A stretch of 64,000 nucleotides of DNA from Anaerolineales bacterium UBA6055 (GCA_002428985.1 DIYL01000047.1:325382-389381); one strand, 5' to 3'. Numbered from the stretch's first letter, positions 8,548-17,540 are shown. The notes: a model not told the origin generated them from the letters alone. Program-made: numbers and translations.

Positions 8548-8928
8548 TCAATCGTTTTCAAGTAACCATACGATGGCATCTTCCTGTGTTGAGAAGGTCT
8601 TCATCGTATCCTTCGCATTGATATAGCTCCGAACAATTTGTACCCAAACAGCAGAATTGAGCGCACTCGTCACATAAGCTGACTTCTCATCTGGTGGATG
8701 TGGGAAATTATTGTATAAGTCTGCCTGAATTTTTGTGAAGTACGGCGTTGGTGGCGGTGATTGACTAAAATCATACAAAACTCGAAGTTTATCAGGGACA
8801 TTTTCGGCACTAGCAGTAATAATTTTTGCGAATAAGTCCGCAGAACGTCGCTCCATCGAATGAAATTCAAACACCGTAATGCCATCATCGCGCACGTAAA
8901 AATTAATTGGTTGTTGTGAGTTATCCAT
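8548..8928 (-). CDS. SpoIIAA/STAS-like orphan protein
   Basis: A 126-residue soluble protein with the alternating strand/helix pattern of SpoIIAA-like (STAS-related) domains: an N-terminal strand pair (INFYVRDDGITVFEF), the RVLYDFSQ strand, and a final helix with EDAIVWLLEND. The same ending (acidic-Ala-x-x-W/F-L) occurs in the other small proteins at 17541, 17956, 36124, 38074 and 38522, so this is one member of a scattered paralogous group. The phosphorylatable Ser of true anti-sigma antagonists cannot be identified. Start at 8928 (MDNSQQ) with GGAAG about 4 bases upstream; the longer frame to 8967 lacks a site. Confidence 0.7.
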   Translation of the reverse strand: MDNSQQPINFYVRDDGITVFEFHSMERRSADLFAKIITASAENVPDKLRVLYDFSQSPPPTPYFTKIQADLYNNFPHPPDEKSAYVTSALNSAVWVQIVRSYINAKDTMKTFSTQEDAIVWLLEND

Positions 8929-9001
8929 TATCTTCCATAGTATTAGTATAAAATCATGATATATCACAGGAGCTGGTCGATCAATTTCCCCTATTGATAC
9001 A

Positions 9002-10846
9002 TTAATCTATAACAATTTTCCCCAAGCTTGTGAGTGTTTCGTCTGATGTACTGGGTATGCTGACTAAGCCTGTTTCATCTGAAAAATAAACTTCAAGCGC
9101 AATTGTATAGTCACCTGTGGGTAATGATGTGAGGTCATCCCGTAGTTGTAATTCATGGGGCGAATAGATTACATCGTCTGGTTGCCATGTGGTTGTCGGA
9201 CGTTGATTTAACTGTGGTTGACTATCGTATTGCGCAACGAGTACGCTATTTTCATCTAATAATTTTGCCGAGATCGTGTAATCACGGTCAATAGGTCGCG
9301 ACGTTGTCCACAGCGTATCGAGGCGCAAATCATCTACATCGAATTCTGACGACAACAACACCATATCATTCTCAAATTCAAGCATTGGTTCATCAAATAC
9401 GAGCCGATCAAAACGGAAAATCGACATCACAATATCACCATCTGCGCCACCATCATGCACATAATTAAATTCTGCCGTTTGAGTGAACGAGAGATTATCC
9501 AACCAACCAAACCCTGATGTATCACTCGACCAATACATCAACCAGACGGTATCGTGTTGGTCGAGTAACTCCGGCAACCATACGTGATAAGTTTCACTAT
9601 AGAAGTCGCGCTGTAATTTGAGTGATTCATAGCGTACGCTGTCATCAAGAAGGTTGCCTGCTGGTAAAGTGCGTGTCAGATAATATTGCATCTGATAATC
9701 TCCACCGGAAATATCAGTCAAGACAAGGTCATCGGGTGTTGTGTATTGGGCTGTTAATGCAGAGATGGTTTGCCAATCGGGTTTGACACGATAAAAATCG
9801 ACTGAGGTGACGCCATACACAACCGACACAGCAATCAGCACTGTCCGGATTGGTGGTCTAATATTACCTAACCCGAACGCCATCAATAAGGCGATTACAG
9901 GTGTCCATTGGGTCAATCGACGCGGTTGTAAAAAGGGAAGCACTTCATTGACAAGTACGGTCAAAGCAAAGGGTAGGAGTAACCACAGCAATAAGAGCGT
10001 CGTCACGCGGTGGAACGAAATCTGATAGTCACGCTGTCGGCTGTAGAGAATTGTCACACAGCCCAACGCAATTAGTCCGATAACCAATGCCCATTGATCG
10101 GTAAAATATTTGACCTGAATATCTTGGATTACAGCCGACGATAATGGGACTGACCAATTCGCTCCGTCGTTCCCTAATTGACGCGAACCAACCAGCAATA
10201 ACCACGGCGACAACATCAATGCACTCAAAATTAATCCGCCAATCGCCTTTACCCTTACCTTATCCCGCAGGATAAGCAACGCATAAAGCCCTTGTCCCAC
10301 ACCAATAAATGCTGTGATGTAATGGGTATAGACCATCGCCGTTGTCAGAGTGATCCAAACAAGGCCATCACGTTGATGTTGTGTCCGTGTCCAACGTAGG
10401 AATAGCCACATACTGCTCATTGTCAGCAAGACAAGCCATGTATAATGTCGCGACTCTTGTGCGAGGTAGTTTTCTGAATCAGCAAGTGCCAACATCAATG
10501 TTGCGAGAATCGGGATTATATGATGTGTGGGGTTACCACCACGCTGGCGAATAACTTCTTTTGCCAATTGGAAGATGACTGCCAGACTGAGCATGGATGG
10601 TAACACCGATAACCAGCGTAGGGCTAATTCGGTATGTCCGGCGACTTCACTCCAGAGGCGTAATGTCGCAAAATATAATGGGGGATGTGTATCGCGGGCA
10701 AGCGTTTCAATTAAGCTCGGGAAGTGCGCGTGATAAAATGCATACCCTTCATCGACCCACAAGCTCTGGTCAGCGATGTGATGGATACGTGAAACTGCAC
10801 CGAGTAATAAAATGATGGTGATGAGTGCCCAATTGCGATGCGACAT
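9002..10846 (-). CDS. GT39-family (ArnT/PMT-like) membrane glycosyltransferase with C-terminal soluble domain
   Basis: A 614-residue GT-C fold enzyme expected to transfer a sugar from a polyprenyl-phosphate donor on the outer face of the membrane. The catalytic DE sits in SLWVDEGYAFY (about residue 33) after the first helix, and the second family motif is DTHPPLYF. About ten hydrophobic segments run to residue ~350. Residues ~360-610 are hydrophilic and end in a probable beta-sandwich (SPHELQLRDDL, LEVYFSDETG). Acceptor unknown. ATG at 10846 has AGGA nine bases upstream; a TTG 18 bases earlier lacks one. Distinct from, and not adjacent to, the four-gene array at 52.3-61.1 kb. Confidence 0.88.
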   Translation of the reverse strand: MSHRNWALITIILLLGAVSRIHHIADQSLWVDEGYAFYHAHFPSLIETLARDTHPPLYFATLRLWSEVAGHTELALRWLSVLPSMLSLAVIFQLAKEVIRQRGGNPTHHIIPILATLMLALADSENYLAQESRHYTWLVLLTMSSMWLFLRWTRTQHQRDGLVWITLTTAMVYTHYITAFIGVGQGLYALLILRDKVRVKAIGGLILSALMLSPWLLLVGSRQLGNDGANWSVPLSSAVIQDIQVKYFTDQWALVIGLIALGCVTILYSRQRDYQISFHRVTTLLLLWLLLPFALTVLVNEVLPFLQPRRLTQWTPVIALLMAFGLGNIRPPIRTVLIAVSVVYGVTSVDFYRVKPDWQTISALTAQYTTPDDLVLTDISGGDYQMQYYLTRTLPAGNLLDDSVRYESLKLQRDFYSETYHVWLPELLDQHDTVWLMYWSSDTSGFGWLDNLSFTQTAEFNYVHDGGADGDIVMSIFRFDRLVFDEPMLEFENDMVLLSSEFDVDDLRLDTLWTTSRPIDRDYTISAKLLDENSVLVAQYDSQPQLNQRPTTTWQPDDVIYSPHELQLRDDLTSLPTGDYTIALEVYFSDETGLVSIPSTSDETLTSLGKIVID

Positions 10847-10986
10847 ACGGGTAATTCCTGTCAACTCTAGGTCTATCAGAGCAATTATTTATCTAAATTT
10901 CGCTCACAGCACAACAGTGTAAACGGCATCTGACATCCCGAACAGGTCAAACCCATCTCGCCCTATGCAAGTGCATGTGACAGGCG

Positions 10987-10992
10987 TATAAT
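10987..10992 (+). promoter_or_regulatory. -10 box upstream of the FKBP gene
   Basis: Perfect TATAAT. No good -35 hexamer is seen at 16-18 bases. Transcription would begin near 10999, so the RNA would fold the hairpin at 11008 almost at once. Confidence 0.45.
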
Positions 10993-11007
10993 GCGCGCAT
11001 TCGTATT

Positions 11008-11033
11008 GGGACGCATTCGCTGTCCCTTTTTTT
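11008..11033 (+). terminator. Terminator-like leader hairpin in front of the FKBP gene
   Basis: GGGAC (11008-11012) pairs with GTCCC (11022-11026), followed by seven T (11027-11033) and then 25 bases to the ATG at 11059. The nearest plus-strand gene upstream ends at 8507, so this is not the end of another coding gene. It is either an attenuator in the FKBP leader or the 3' end of a very short RNA. Confidence 0.6.
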
Positions 11034-11058
11034 ATGTCACGGAGAGATAAAAAAACAC

Positions 11059-11613
11059 ATGAGTAAATTGACATTGCAAGAAAATCGTGTTGGCTCAATT
11101 GCCTACAAACTCACTGTCGAAAACAAAATTGAAGAAATCATCACACCAGAAGACGCAATCGAATATCTGCATGGCGCAGAAAACCTCATCGAAGGGTTAG
11201 AAGAAGCCCTCGAAGGTAAAGCAGAAGGCGATAGTTTCGCTGTTACCATTGCACCCGATAAAGGGTATGGCGACTACGATGAAGAAGACGTGGATACTGT
11301 CCCCATTAATGAATTTGGTATGGATGTGAGTGATGTTCAAGTTGGCGAAGAACTCGAACTATGGAATGACGAAGATGAAGAACTTTTCGAAGCAATTGTG
11401 CTCGAAGTCACAGACCAATACATCAAACTCGATTTCAATCATCCACTAGCGGGTAAAACCCTTAACTACGAAATTCAAGTTATCGATGTGCGGAACGCCA
11501 CCCAAGAAGAAATCGATATGGGTGTTCCTGAAAGCATTATGGATGAAATGCTCGCCGCGCTTGATGGTGACGATGTAGATGATGAATACTACTCGATGAA
11601 TAACCACAACTAG
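11059..11613 (+). CDS. slyD: FKBP-type peptidyl-prolyl cis-trans isomerase (SlyD-like)
   Basis: A 184-residue acidic isomerase/chaperone. The split FKBP fold is clear: ITPEDAIEYLHGAENLIEGLEEAL, then APDKGYGDYDEEDV, an inserted-in-flap domain (about residues 75-125), and NHPLAGKTLNYEIQVIDVR. This catalyses proline isomerisation and prevents aggregation of folding proteins in the cytoplasm. The C-terminal tail is acidic and ends YYSMNNHN; the metal-binding His/Cys-rich tail of E. coli SlyD is absent. GGAGAG lies about 12 bases before the ATG. A leader hairpin with a T-run precedes the gene, which may tie its expression to attenuation (inference). Confidence 0.9.
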   Translation: MSKLTLQENRVGSIAYKLTVENKIEEIITPEDAIEYLHGAENLIEGLEEALEGKAEGDSFAVTIAPDKGYGDYDEEDVDTVPINEFGMDVSDVQVGEELELWNDEDEELFEAIVLEVTDQYIKLDFNHPLAGKTLNYEIQVIDVRNATQEEIDMGVPESIMDEMLAALDGDDVDDEYYSMNNHN

Positions 11614-11643
11614 AGTTAGCCATTGGTTAAATCTAGTAAATCT

Positions 11644-11673
11644 TTTGTGGACGAGATAGGTTTCGTCCACAAA
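11644..11673. terminator. Perfect 11-bp inverted repeat after the FKBP gene
   Basis: TTTGTGGACGA (11644-11654) pairs perfectly with TCGTCCACAAA (11663-11673), loop GATAGGTT, 31 bases after the FKBP stop codon. No long T-run on either strand, but its inner GGACGA/TCGTCC is the stem core seen at other gene ends in this window. Confidence 0.6.
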
Positions 11674-11696
11674 CGTGTTCTTTAGCAGTTGAATGC

Positions 11697-11920
11697 CTAC
11701 CAATTATCCTCAATACTATAGCCGACAATATCTTCATCTGGTAACGACACACCGCGTTCGGCTTCTTCCCCGCGCATATGTGGTTGATCTTTCAGGTCAA
11801 ATTGCCCCATCAGGCAGTTGGTGATATACGGGAATTCTTCGGTCACACCATAATTATAGATGTCTTCTTATGTAGATTCGCAATATCTTGCGTCACAATA
11901 CTGTAAAAACGCGTGCTGAT
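11697..11920 (-). pseudogene. Frameshifted remnant of an unrecognised gene
   Basis: On the minus strand 11697-11867 is an open frame of 56 codons ending in TAG and reading like a real C-terminus (EDIYNYGVTEEFPYITN, then LMGQFDLKDQPHM and DEDIVGYSIEDNW). It is closed upstream by a TAA at 11868-11870 and has no start with a ribosome-binding site. A neighbouring frame directly upstream reads STRFYSIVTQDIANLHKK (about 11920-11868) and would join it by a one-base shift. I take this as the decayed end of a gene whose 5' part is gone, since the sensor-kinase promoter occupies the next bases. The family is not recognised. Confidence 0.5.
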
Positions 11921-11994
11921 TTTGTTAACCCTAAAACAGTAGATGTGTTCTGATGCTAATATGCCGTTATTTTGGTTACAAAGTGAACAATTAA

Positions 11995-12022
11995 TTGCTC
12001 ATTTGCACTTAATGTATATTAT
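11995..12022 (+). promoter_or_regulatory. Probable promoter of the PAS sensor kinase gene
   Basis: TTGCTC (11995-12000), a 16-base spacer and TATTAT (12017-12022), 32 bases before the start codon. Confidence 0.4.
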
Positions 12023-12054
12023 AGAGGTAAGCGAGTTAGTTGCAGAGGTAATTC

Positions 12055-13830
12055 ATGACAGAGACGACACAAATAAGCGGGTGGTTAGATGCAATCCAAG
12101 TTCCTTTGATGGTGATTGATCGCAAAGGGATTGTGGTTGGGTTTAACCGTGTGGCCGCAACCCAAAGCGATATTTTACCGACAGATATGCTCAATAAAGC
12201 AATCTGGGATACACCAATGACAATTGATGATGACTTACGTCAGGCATTTCCACTTGATTCAGTGGCATCTCAACTGACACGTTTTCAATCCGATGGTGCA
12301 GATAACAGCTACATTCAGTGGGTGATTAAATCAGTGATTGATGATTTTGGTGCACCGCAATGGATGTGTACAGGTAAGGTGAGTGATAATCACGAGCCAC
12401 CTTATCGGCAGATGTTTGAGCATAACCCGGCTGTGATGCTCTTAATCGACCCTGATGACGGGCGTATTATTGATGCAAATCGTGCCGCTACACGGTTTTA
12501 TGGATATTCTGTCATCGAAATGGGCGCGATGAAATTACACGAAATCACCAATCAAGCTGATAATAATATGATTACCGAGTTGAAGCGCGGTATCAAAAAT
12601 GAGCAAGATTTCCTCGTCTTCCAGCATCATACCTCTAAAGATACAGATCTAGATGTTGAAATATTCCCCTCCTATGTTGAACTCGGCGAGACACAACTCA
12701 TGTACTGTGTGGTTGTCGATGTGACAGATCGTAACCTGATTGAAGATGCACTGCGCTCCAGCGAATTACAATATCGTCAATTGGTAGAGCTGATGCAAGA
12801 AGGGCTTGCCGTACATGACACCAATAACGTCAACACCTATGTCAATGACAAACTAACGGAGATGTTAGGATACGAACGCGAAGAAATCCTCGATAAACCC
12901 ATTACAGCATTTATGGATGACACAAATGCGGAAATTGTCAACAAAAATACGAGCTTACGACGCGGACAAAGTAGCAAATATGAGATTGTGTTCACACACC
13001 AAAACAGTCAACCCATCTACACATTGGTTGCCTCAACACCGATTGTTGATGATGATAAGAATGTGACAGGTAGTTTTAGTGTGATCACGGATATTACTGA
13101 GCAAAAATTAGCGGAAGAATCACTCCGTCAAAGCAATGCAGAATTAGATGCGTTTGCCCACACTGTCGCACACGATTTGAAGAGTCCGATTTCGGTGTTG
13201 ATGGGGTTTGCCAATGTATTGGAAACAGACTTCATCCACATGTCTGACCATGAACTCAAGGATTATTTGCATTCGATGGCACGTACCAGCGATAAAATGA
13301 TTACGATTATTGATGAGCTATTATTACTATCCGAGATGCGCAATATTTCAGAAGTTGCTGTTGCTGAAGTCGATATGGCAGAAGTTATCAATGGGGCATT
13401 GGAACGCCTCGATTATATGCGCGACCAATATGGGGCAACTATCGAAGTCCCGACACCTGATTTGTGGATCCCGATTGTCTCACATGCTCAATGGATCGAA
13501 GAAGTTTGGGTCAATTATATCAGTAATGCGATTAAGTATGGCGGGCAACCGCCATATGTCAGTATGGGCTGTCAAGAAGATGGCGATTATGTCATCTACT
13601 GGGTAAAAGATAATGGGCGTGGCATCCCCCCAGAAAGCCTTGATGAAGTCTTCATGCCATTCACCCGTTTGGAGCAAGTACGCATCAAAGGACATGGTCT
13701 CGGCTTATCGATTGTGCAACGGATCATCACAAAACTCGGTGGTGAAGTCGGGATTGATAGTAAAATTGATGAGGGGAGTGTGTTTAGCTTCCGTTTGCCA
13801 AAGCAACTGTTGATCACAGCTGATGATTAA
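12055..13830 (+). CDS. PAS-domain sensor histidine kinase, soluble
   Basis: A 591-residue cytoplasmic kinase. Three PAS domains follow one another: residues ~8-115, ~117-235 (FYGYSVIEMGAMKLHEI) and ~243-355 (EMLGYEREEILDKPITAF). HisKA holds the phosphorylated histidine in AHDLKSP (H373). The ATPase domain has the N box NYISNAIKYGG (about 487-497), the G1 box DNGRGIPP (about 519) and the G2 box KGHGLGLSIVQ. No transmembrane segment, so it senses an internal signal. No response regulator is adjacent; the next gene is an FHA protein. The C-terminal arrangement resembles bacteriophytochrome-type kinases. Confidence 0.93.
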   Translation: MTETTQISGWLDAIQVPLMVIDRKGIVVGFNRVAATQSDILPTDMLNKAIWDTPMTIDDDLRQAFPLDSVASQLTRFQSDGADNSYIQWVIKSVIDDFGAPQWMCTGKVSDNHEPPYRQMFEHNPAVMLLIDPDDGRIIDANRAATRFYGYSVIEMGAMKLHEITNQADNNMITELKRGIKNEQDFLVFQHHTSKDTDLDVEIFPSYVELGETQLMYCVVVDVTDRNLIEDALRSSELQYRQLVELMQEGLAVHDTNNVNTYVNDKLTEMLGYEREEILDKPITAFMDDTNAEIVNKNTSLRRGQSSKYEIVFTHQNSQPIYTLVASTPIVDDDKNVTGSFSVITDITEQKLAEESLRQSNAELDAFAHTVAHDLKSPISVLMGFANVLETDFIHMSDHELKDYLHSMARTSDKMITIIDELLLLSEMRNISEVAVAEVDMAEVINGALERLDYMRDQYGATIEVPTPDLWIPIVSHAQWIEEVWVNYISNAIKYGGQPPYVSMGCQEDGDYVIYWVKDNGRGIPPESLDEVFMPFTRLEQVRIKGHGLGLSIVQRIITKLGGEVGIDSKIDEGSVFSFRLPKQLLITADD

Positions 13831-13858
13831 AATCCGATAGAAGCTTAAGCCTTTTCGC

Positions 13859-13888
13859 TTGACGATTGTCAAATATCTACGGTATGCT
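13859..13888 (+). promoter_or_regulatory. Possible promoter of the FHA gene at 13933
   Basis: TTGACG (13859-13864), an 18-base spacer and TATGCT (13883-13888). Confidence 0.4.
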
Positions 13889-13932
13889 AATTGTGTGAAA
13901 TATACCGTAATGTTAGATTAGGCTGGTAGACG

Positions 13933-14571
13933 ATGATTGGTAATGTGACATTTAAATATGCAGGGAAATTAACAACTCTAGAGCAATTGAAGGATATATT
14001 GCCGGATACATTGTTACTCCCTGCCCTCGAACAAGTTTTATCAGCAACCCAGACCAATACATTAACCCGTACACCGTGTCCGATTCATAATAAACTTCCG
14101 CAGGTGATTGTCGAAATTACTAAAGAGGGTAAAATCGATGTACAAACCGTCAGTTGTTGCGACATGATGGAAAGGAAAGTCACCTCTAAATTACGCAATA
14201 GTCTGAATGCCACTGCATATTTCCAGCCGGGGATGTCGTTAACATTACAAATCTTAGATGACTATAGCATGCCCTATGAATTTGACGCGCACACGATCAA
14301 AAAGCTTGTACTCGGGCGGAAAAGTAACGACGACAAGAGCCAGCTTGATCTTGATTTAAATGAGCATGGTGGTCAATCCAAAGGCGTTTCACGTCGTCAT
14401 GCTTATGTCATTTGGAAAGCGGGTGCGCTACACATCGTTGATAATGGTAGCGCAAATGGTACATTCTTAAACGGCTCACACCTCAAACCATTTGAACCTC
14501 ATAAACTCCGTGACAAAGACATCATTCGGTTAGGCAAGCTCAATATAGAAATTGGTGTTGCCGATAATTAA
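13933..14571 (+). CDS. FHA domain protein with unknown N-terminal region
   Basis: A 212-residue protein. The C-terminal FHA domain (about residues 115-205) shows VLGRKS, VSRRHAYV and SANGTFLNG, the phosphothreonine-binding loops. The N-terminal 110 residues (with CPIHNKLPQ and SCCDMMERK, Cys/His pairs that might bind zinc) are not recognised. The FHA half is close to that of the protein at 6341, including the LHIVDN(E/G)SANGT stretch, so the two are paralogues with different N-termini. Located 102 bases after the sensor kinase and ending in a shared stop with the convergent epimerase gene. Confidence 0.85.
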   Translation: MIGNVTFKYAGKLTTLEQLKDILPDTLLLPALEQVLSATQTNTLTRTPCPIHNKLPQVIVEITKEGKIDVQTVSCCDMMERKVTSKLRNSLNATAYFQPGMSLTLQILDDYSMPYEFDAHTIKKLVLGRKSNDDKSQLDLDLNEHGGQSKGVSRRHAYVIWKAGALHIVDNGSANGTFLNGSHLKPFEPHKLRDKDIIRLGKLNIEIGVADN

Positions 14572-15584
14572 ACTGCATGCACAGTCGGCTCATACCCAAT
14601 CAATGCGTTCGCGCGATCATTGCTGATTAACGAATCTGATCCTTGTATCGGTTTACTACGTTCTGTCACATATGGGAAGAACATCCCCAATAACATTTCA
14701 GAATCAACATTGAGATAGTTGCGGTCGCTATTGGCGAACAACGGATGTGACCCTTCATAGTCAGCTGTTATAGCTTTAATGAATGCTTGAGTTGAGTCAT
14801 CGGTGTGGATAAATGACCAATAATTGTAGCGATCAAAGAAATAACTTGACCACAGCCAATTATCAAAATCGCCTTCAGTATCGCGTAATCCAGCTTGGCT
14901 CGCTTCCCAATCATTAAAGCGTCCAGCACGATATTCGACCACACTTTTGTGTATCTCCGCGATTTGTCGCTGTTGTTCGTCCTCAGGCAATGTCGCAAAC
15001 TCGGATAGTTTTTCGCGTTTTGCGTAGAGATTGTCCCTGATTTTACCCTCTGCGATCATTGTTGTTGTCCAGACTGCTGGAAGCCGGAATGATGCACTGG
15101 TGATGCCATCCCGTCGCCAAAAATAATCAGCGATGTCCTCAACAAGTTGCTTAGATAAGGAGTAGGTATCGGTTGTGTGCAAATTATGCGCTTCGTCTAA
15201 CGGGAAATAATCAAATTTGCGATCATCATATCCCCAATAACTACCAATAGCATTGATGCTACTCGCCTGCGCAATCCGTTTCACGCCGACTTTAGATGCC
15301 GCTTCATATATAGTATGAGTTCCGGCGACATTTAACTTAAATACTTCGTCAGCACGAGCACTTAACGTGCTTGGATGAGCTGCAAGGTGAATAATCGCAT
15401 CGACACCATCGACCTGCTCGAGCATGGCATCAAAATCGCGGATGTCCATATTGGTGTAAGTAATGCCGTCAATGTCCGTTTCTGGTTCGGCACCAATAAC
15501 ACGTACTTCCCAACCATTGCTGACCGCTTTTTCAGTAATCGGACGACCGACGCGCCCTGTCCCGCCTGTAATTAATATACGCAT
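14568..15584 (-). CDS. NAD-dependent epimerase/dehydratase (extended SDR)
   Basis: A 338-residue extended short-chain dehydrogenase/reductase. The dinucleotide-binding GGTGRVG is at residues 7-13, LAAHPS follows at about 72, and the catalytic YxxxK is in DTYSLSKQLVED with the upstream Ser in ASSIN. Substrate is likely a nucleotide sugar or related alcohol but cannot be named. Its stop codon lies within the TTAA that also forms the stop of the convergent FHA gene. It is the second gene of a pair with the lactonase (gap of 9 bases), which suggests sugar metabolism. Confidence 0.88.
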   Translation of the reverse strand: MRILITGGTGRVGRPITEKAVSNGWEVRVIGAEPETDIDGITYTNMDIRDFDAMLEQVDGVDAIIHLAAHPSTLSARADEVFKLNVAGTHTIYEAASKVGVKRIAQASSINAIGSYWGYDDRKFDYFPLDEAHNLHTTDTYSLSKQLVEDIADYFWRRDGITSASFRLPAVWTTTMIAEGKIRDNLYAKREKLSEFATLPEDEQQRQIAEIHKSVVEYRAGRFNDWEASQAGLRDTEGDFDNWLWSSYFFDRYNYWSFIHTDDSTQAFIKAITADYEGSHPLFANSDRNYLNVDSEMLLGMFFPYVTERSKPIQGSDSLISNDRANALIGYEPTVHAV

Positions 15585-15593
15585 GATTGCCCC

Positions 15594-16646
15594 TTAACTA
15601 AATTGCTTAAATGCAATGGGTGCTGGTAAGTCCATCGTTGTTTTATGAGTCAACAGACCTGACCCACTATCAATCGCAAAAATAGCTAAATTATCTTCCC
15701 GGCGATTCCCAACGATCAAAAATTCACCAGCATTATCTAACATAAATGCGCGAGGCCAATGTCCACGGGTGGATTCATGACCAATAAGTGACGGGATACC
15801 GTTGTCATCAAGCGAATAAATCACGATGCTATCGTGTCCACGATTCGACCCATACAAAAATTTTCCGTTGGGATGAACATGGACGTCTGCACAGTTGCTG
15901 TCTCCATCAAAATCAGCAGGCAGTGTCGATTGGGTATCATGATGTGTCCATGTGTCATCATCCGCATATTCATAAGTTACCATCGTCGAATCAAGTTCGT
16001 TGATGATATACATCCGCTTGAGTGTTGGGTGGAACGCGACATGGCGAGGTCCTGCACCAGCATGTATATCGAGGGTTGTGTGCAAGCTGAGCTTTCCTGC
16101 ATCTGTATCTAATGCGTACAAATAAACTTTATCTGTACCCAAGTCTGGCACAATCGCAAACCGATTATCCGGTGTCGTTACAATCATATGGGGGTGGGAT
16201 TCTTGTTGACGGTCTTGATTAACACTACTGCCATCGTGTTCAATCATTTCGGTGTGTTCTTGTAATTCACCCGCATCATTAATCGGATAAATACGGATAT
16301 TGCCACGCCCCTCAGCTGTTGCATAGTTGACCATCAGCACATTTTTACCAGTGTCCTCAACATAGACGTAGGCAGGTGATGTACCTTCCGCAGGTTTCCG
16401 ATTGACAAGAGATAACTGTCCACTTTCTCCATCAACAGCAAACATGACCACTTCGAAGTTATTATCAGTTGTTGTAGCCGATAAAAATTTGCCGTTCGGA
16501 TGTGGGTTAAGGTAATGGCATTCGGTGATTTCAGTGACTTCTTGTATAACCTTGAGTGTGCCATCATCAGTATTGAGTTCGGCAACAGTAATGCCATAGG
16601 GGCTGTCGTCTTTTGAGTTCGCAATATAGATAATTGGATAGGTCAT
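15594..16646 (-). CDS. Lactonase family protein, seven-bladed beta-propeller (6-phosphogluconolactonase type)
   Basis: A 350-residue soluble protein of the Pgl/YkgB lactonase family. Repeated blade signatures include CHYLNPHPNGKFL, QESHPHMIVTTPDNRFAIVPDLGTD (in two pieces), GAGPRHVAFHP, DVHVHPNGKFLYGSNRGHDSI and GHWPRAFMLD, spaced about 45-50 residues. The family hydrolyses lactones of sugar acids. First gene of a two-gene operon with the epimerase at 14568. Whether the true substrate is 6-phosphogluconolactone cannot be told from sequence alone. Confidence 0.88.
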   Translation of the reverse strand: MTYPIIYIANSKDDSPYGITVAELNTDDGTLKVIQEVTEITECHYLNPHPNGKFLSATTTDNNFEVVMFAVDGESGQLSLVNRKPAEGTSPAYVYVEDTGKNVLMVNYATAEGRGNIRIYPINDAGELQEHTEMIEHDGSSVNQDRQQESHPHMIVTTPDNRFAIVPDLGTDKVYLYALDTDAGKLSLHTTLDIHAGAGPRHVAFHPTLKRMYIINELDSTMVTYEYADDDTWTHHDTQSTLPADFDGDSNCADVHVHPNGKFLYGSNRGHDSIVIYSLDDNGIPSLIGHESTRGHWPRAFMLDNAGEFLIVGNRREDNLAIFAIDSGSGLLTHKTTMDLPAPIAFKQFS

Positions 16647-17032
16647 GATTTAACCGTTTCTATTGTTTTAGTCAGTGTTCTCACACTATAGCGCACAACT
16701 GCCAAGTTGGCGATAGACTCGGGGAAATCATCTTCTATTTGTGCTGAATCGATTGATATATGACATCGATGTGTAGATAGTCACAGATCGGACAATTTTT
16801 TCAATCACTTGTGATAGTGCAACAAATTGATGGAGTCGAGGGTACTTGGCGAAATGATATGAAGCCACGTGGACGAGACTTACTCGCCCGTTTTGACTTT
16901 GTATTTTCACCAACTTAGTTGGTCTTCAACACAGCGGGGGATGAGGTATTTTGCTCGAACAGTTTGCCGACAATTGACACTATTCTAGACACTGTCCAAT
17001 AGCTTGACGGTCAAACTCTGACACGCCGAGCA
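16647..17032. other. Non-coding gap
   Basis: No convincing gene on either strand; short frames here lack ribosome-binding sites. It holds the hairpin at 16871-16894 and a short perfect inverted repeat ACCAAC-TTA-GTTGGT at 16912-16926. The 5' end probably contains the lactonase promoter on the minus strand, which I could not place. Confidence 0.6.
16871..16894 (-). terminator. Hairpin with the shared GGRCGAG stem
   Basis: Read on the minus strand, GGGCGAG pairs with CTCGTCC over seven positions (one G-U) around loop TAAGT. It lies about 140 bases beyond the minus-strand gene at 17033. In the plus direction the stem has a mismatch but is followed by GTTTTG. Confidence 0.45.
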
Positions 17033-17287
17033 TTAAGTATTTTGGAAAAATGGTTCTGATGAGAAGAAGAATTCTCTATTTTTGAAGTGCAAGTATAACC
17101 CGCTGAGATTGGATACACCCCGTGGTAAAACAGCGAAACGCCCTTCAATTGCTTCGAATTGAACGTGGATTAGCCCTTTGACAATATCGATGTAGGTTAC
17201 AATCGCACGCATTGGGTGATGAGTTGGGTTAGGATGCACAAGGATAATTTGTCCAACATGGAGTTCTTCAGGAATGTATCTTGCCAT
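17033..17287 (-). CDS. Small hypothetical protein (84 residues)
   Basis: Reads as a single small domain: MARYIPEELHVGQIILVHP, then VTYIDIVKGLIHVQFEAI and AVLPRGVSNLSG. Alternating hydrophobic residues suggest a small beta-barrel, but no family is recognised. AGG lies about 11 bases before the ATG. Neighbours are STAS-like genes on the same strand 250 bases upstream. Coding potential is plausible rather than certain. The 17288-17540 stretch before it is AT-rich and shows nothing. Confidence 0.55.
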   Translation of the reverse strand: MARYIPEELHVGQIILVHPNPTHHPMRAIVTYIDIVKGLIHVQFEAIEGRFAVLPRGVSNLSGLYLHFKNREFFFSSEPFFQNT

Positions 17288-17540
17288 TGTTCAATCTACC
17301 TATATTTAATTAGCCTCTTTTTGTTACTATATGACAAGTAGGCGAAAATACAATCAGTAAAACATAAATATTGCATTAAGGAAAAATTGCACAACAAGAT
17401 TAAGTTACGAATTTGTGAGGCTATTGCTTGGATAGCGAGGGATATACAAAATCAACTTGCCACGATGATTTTGCATCGAAACGCTTAATTTTAAAAATTA
17501 ATGAATGACGGATACTTCAAAATGATTCAGGCAATATGCC

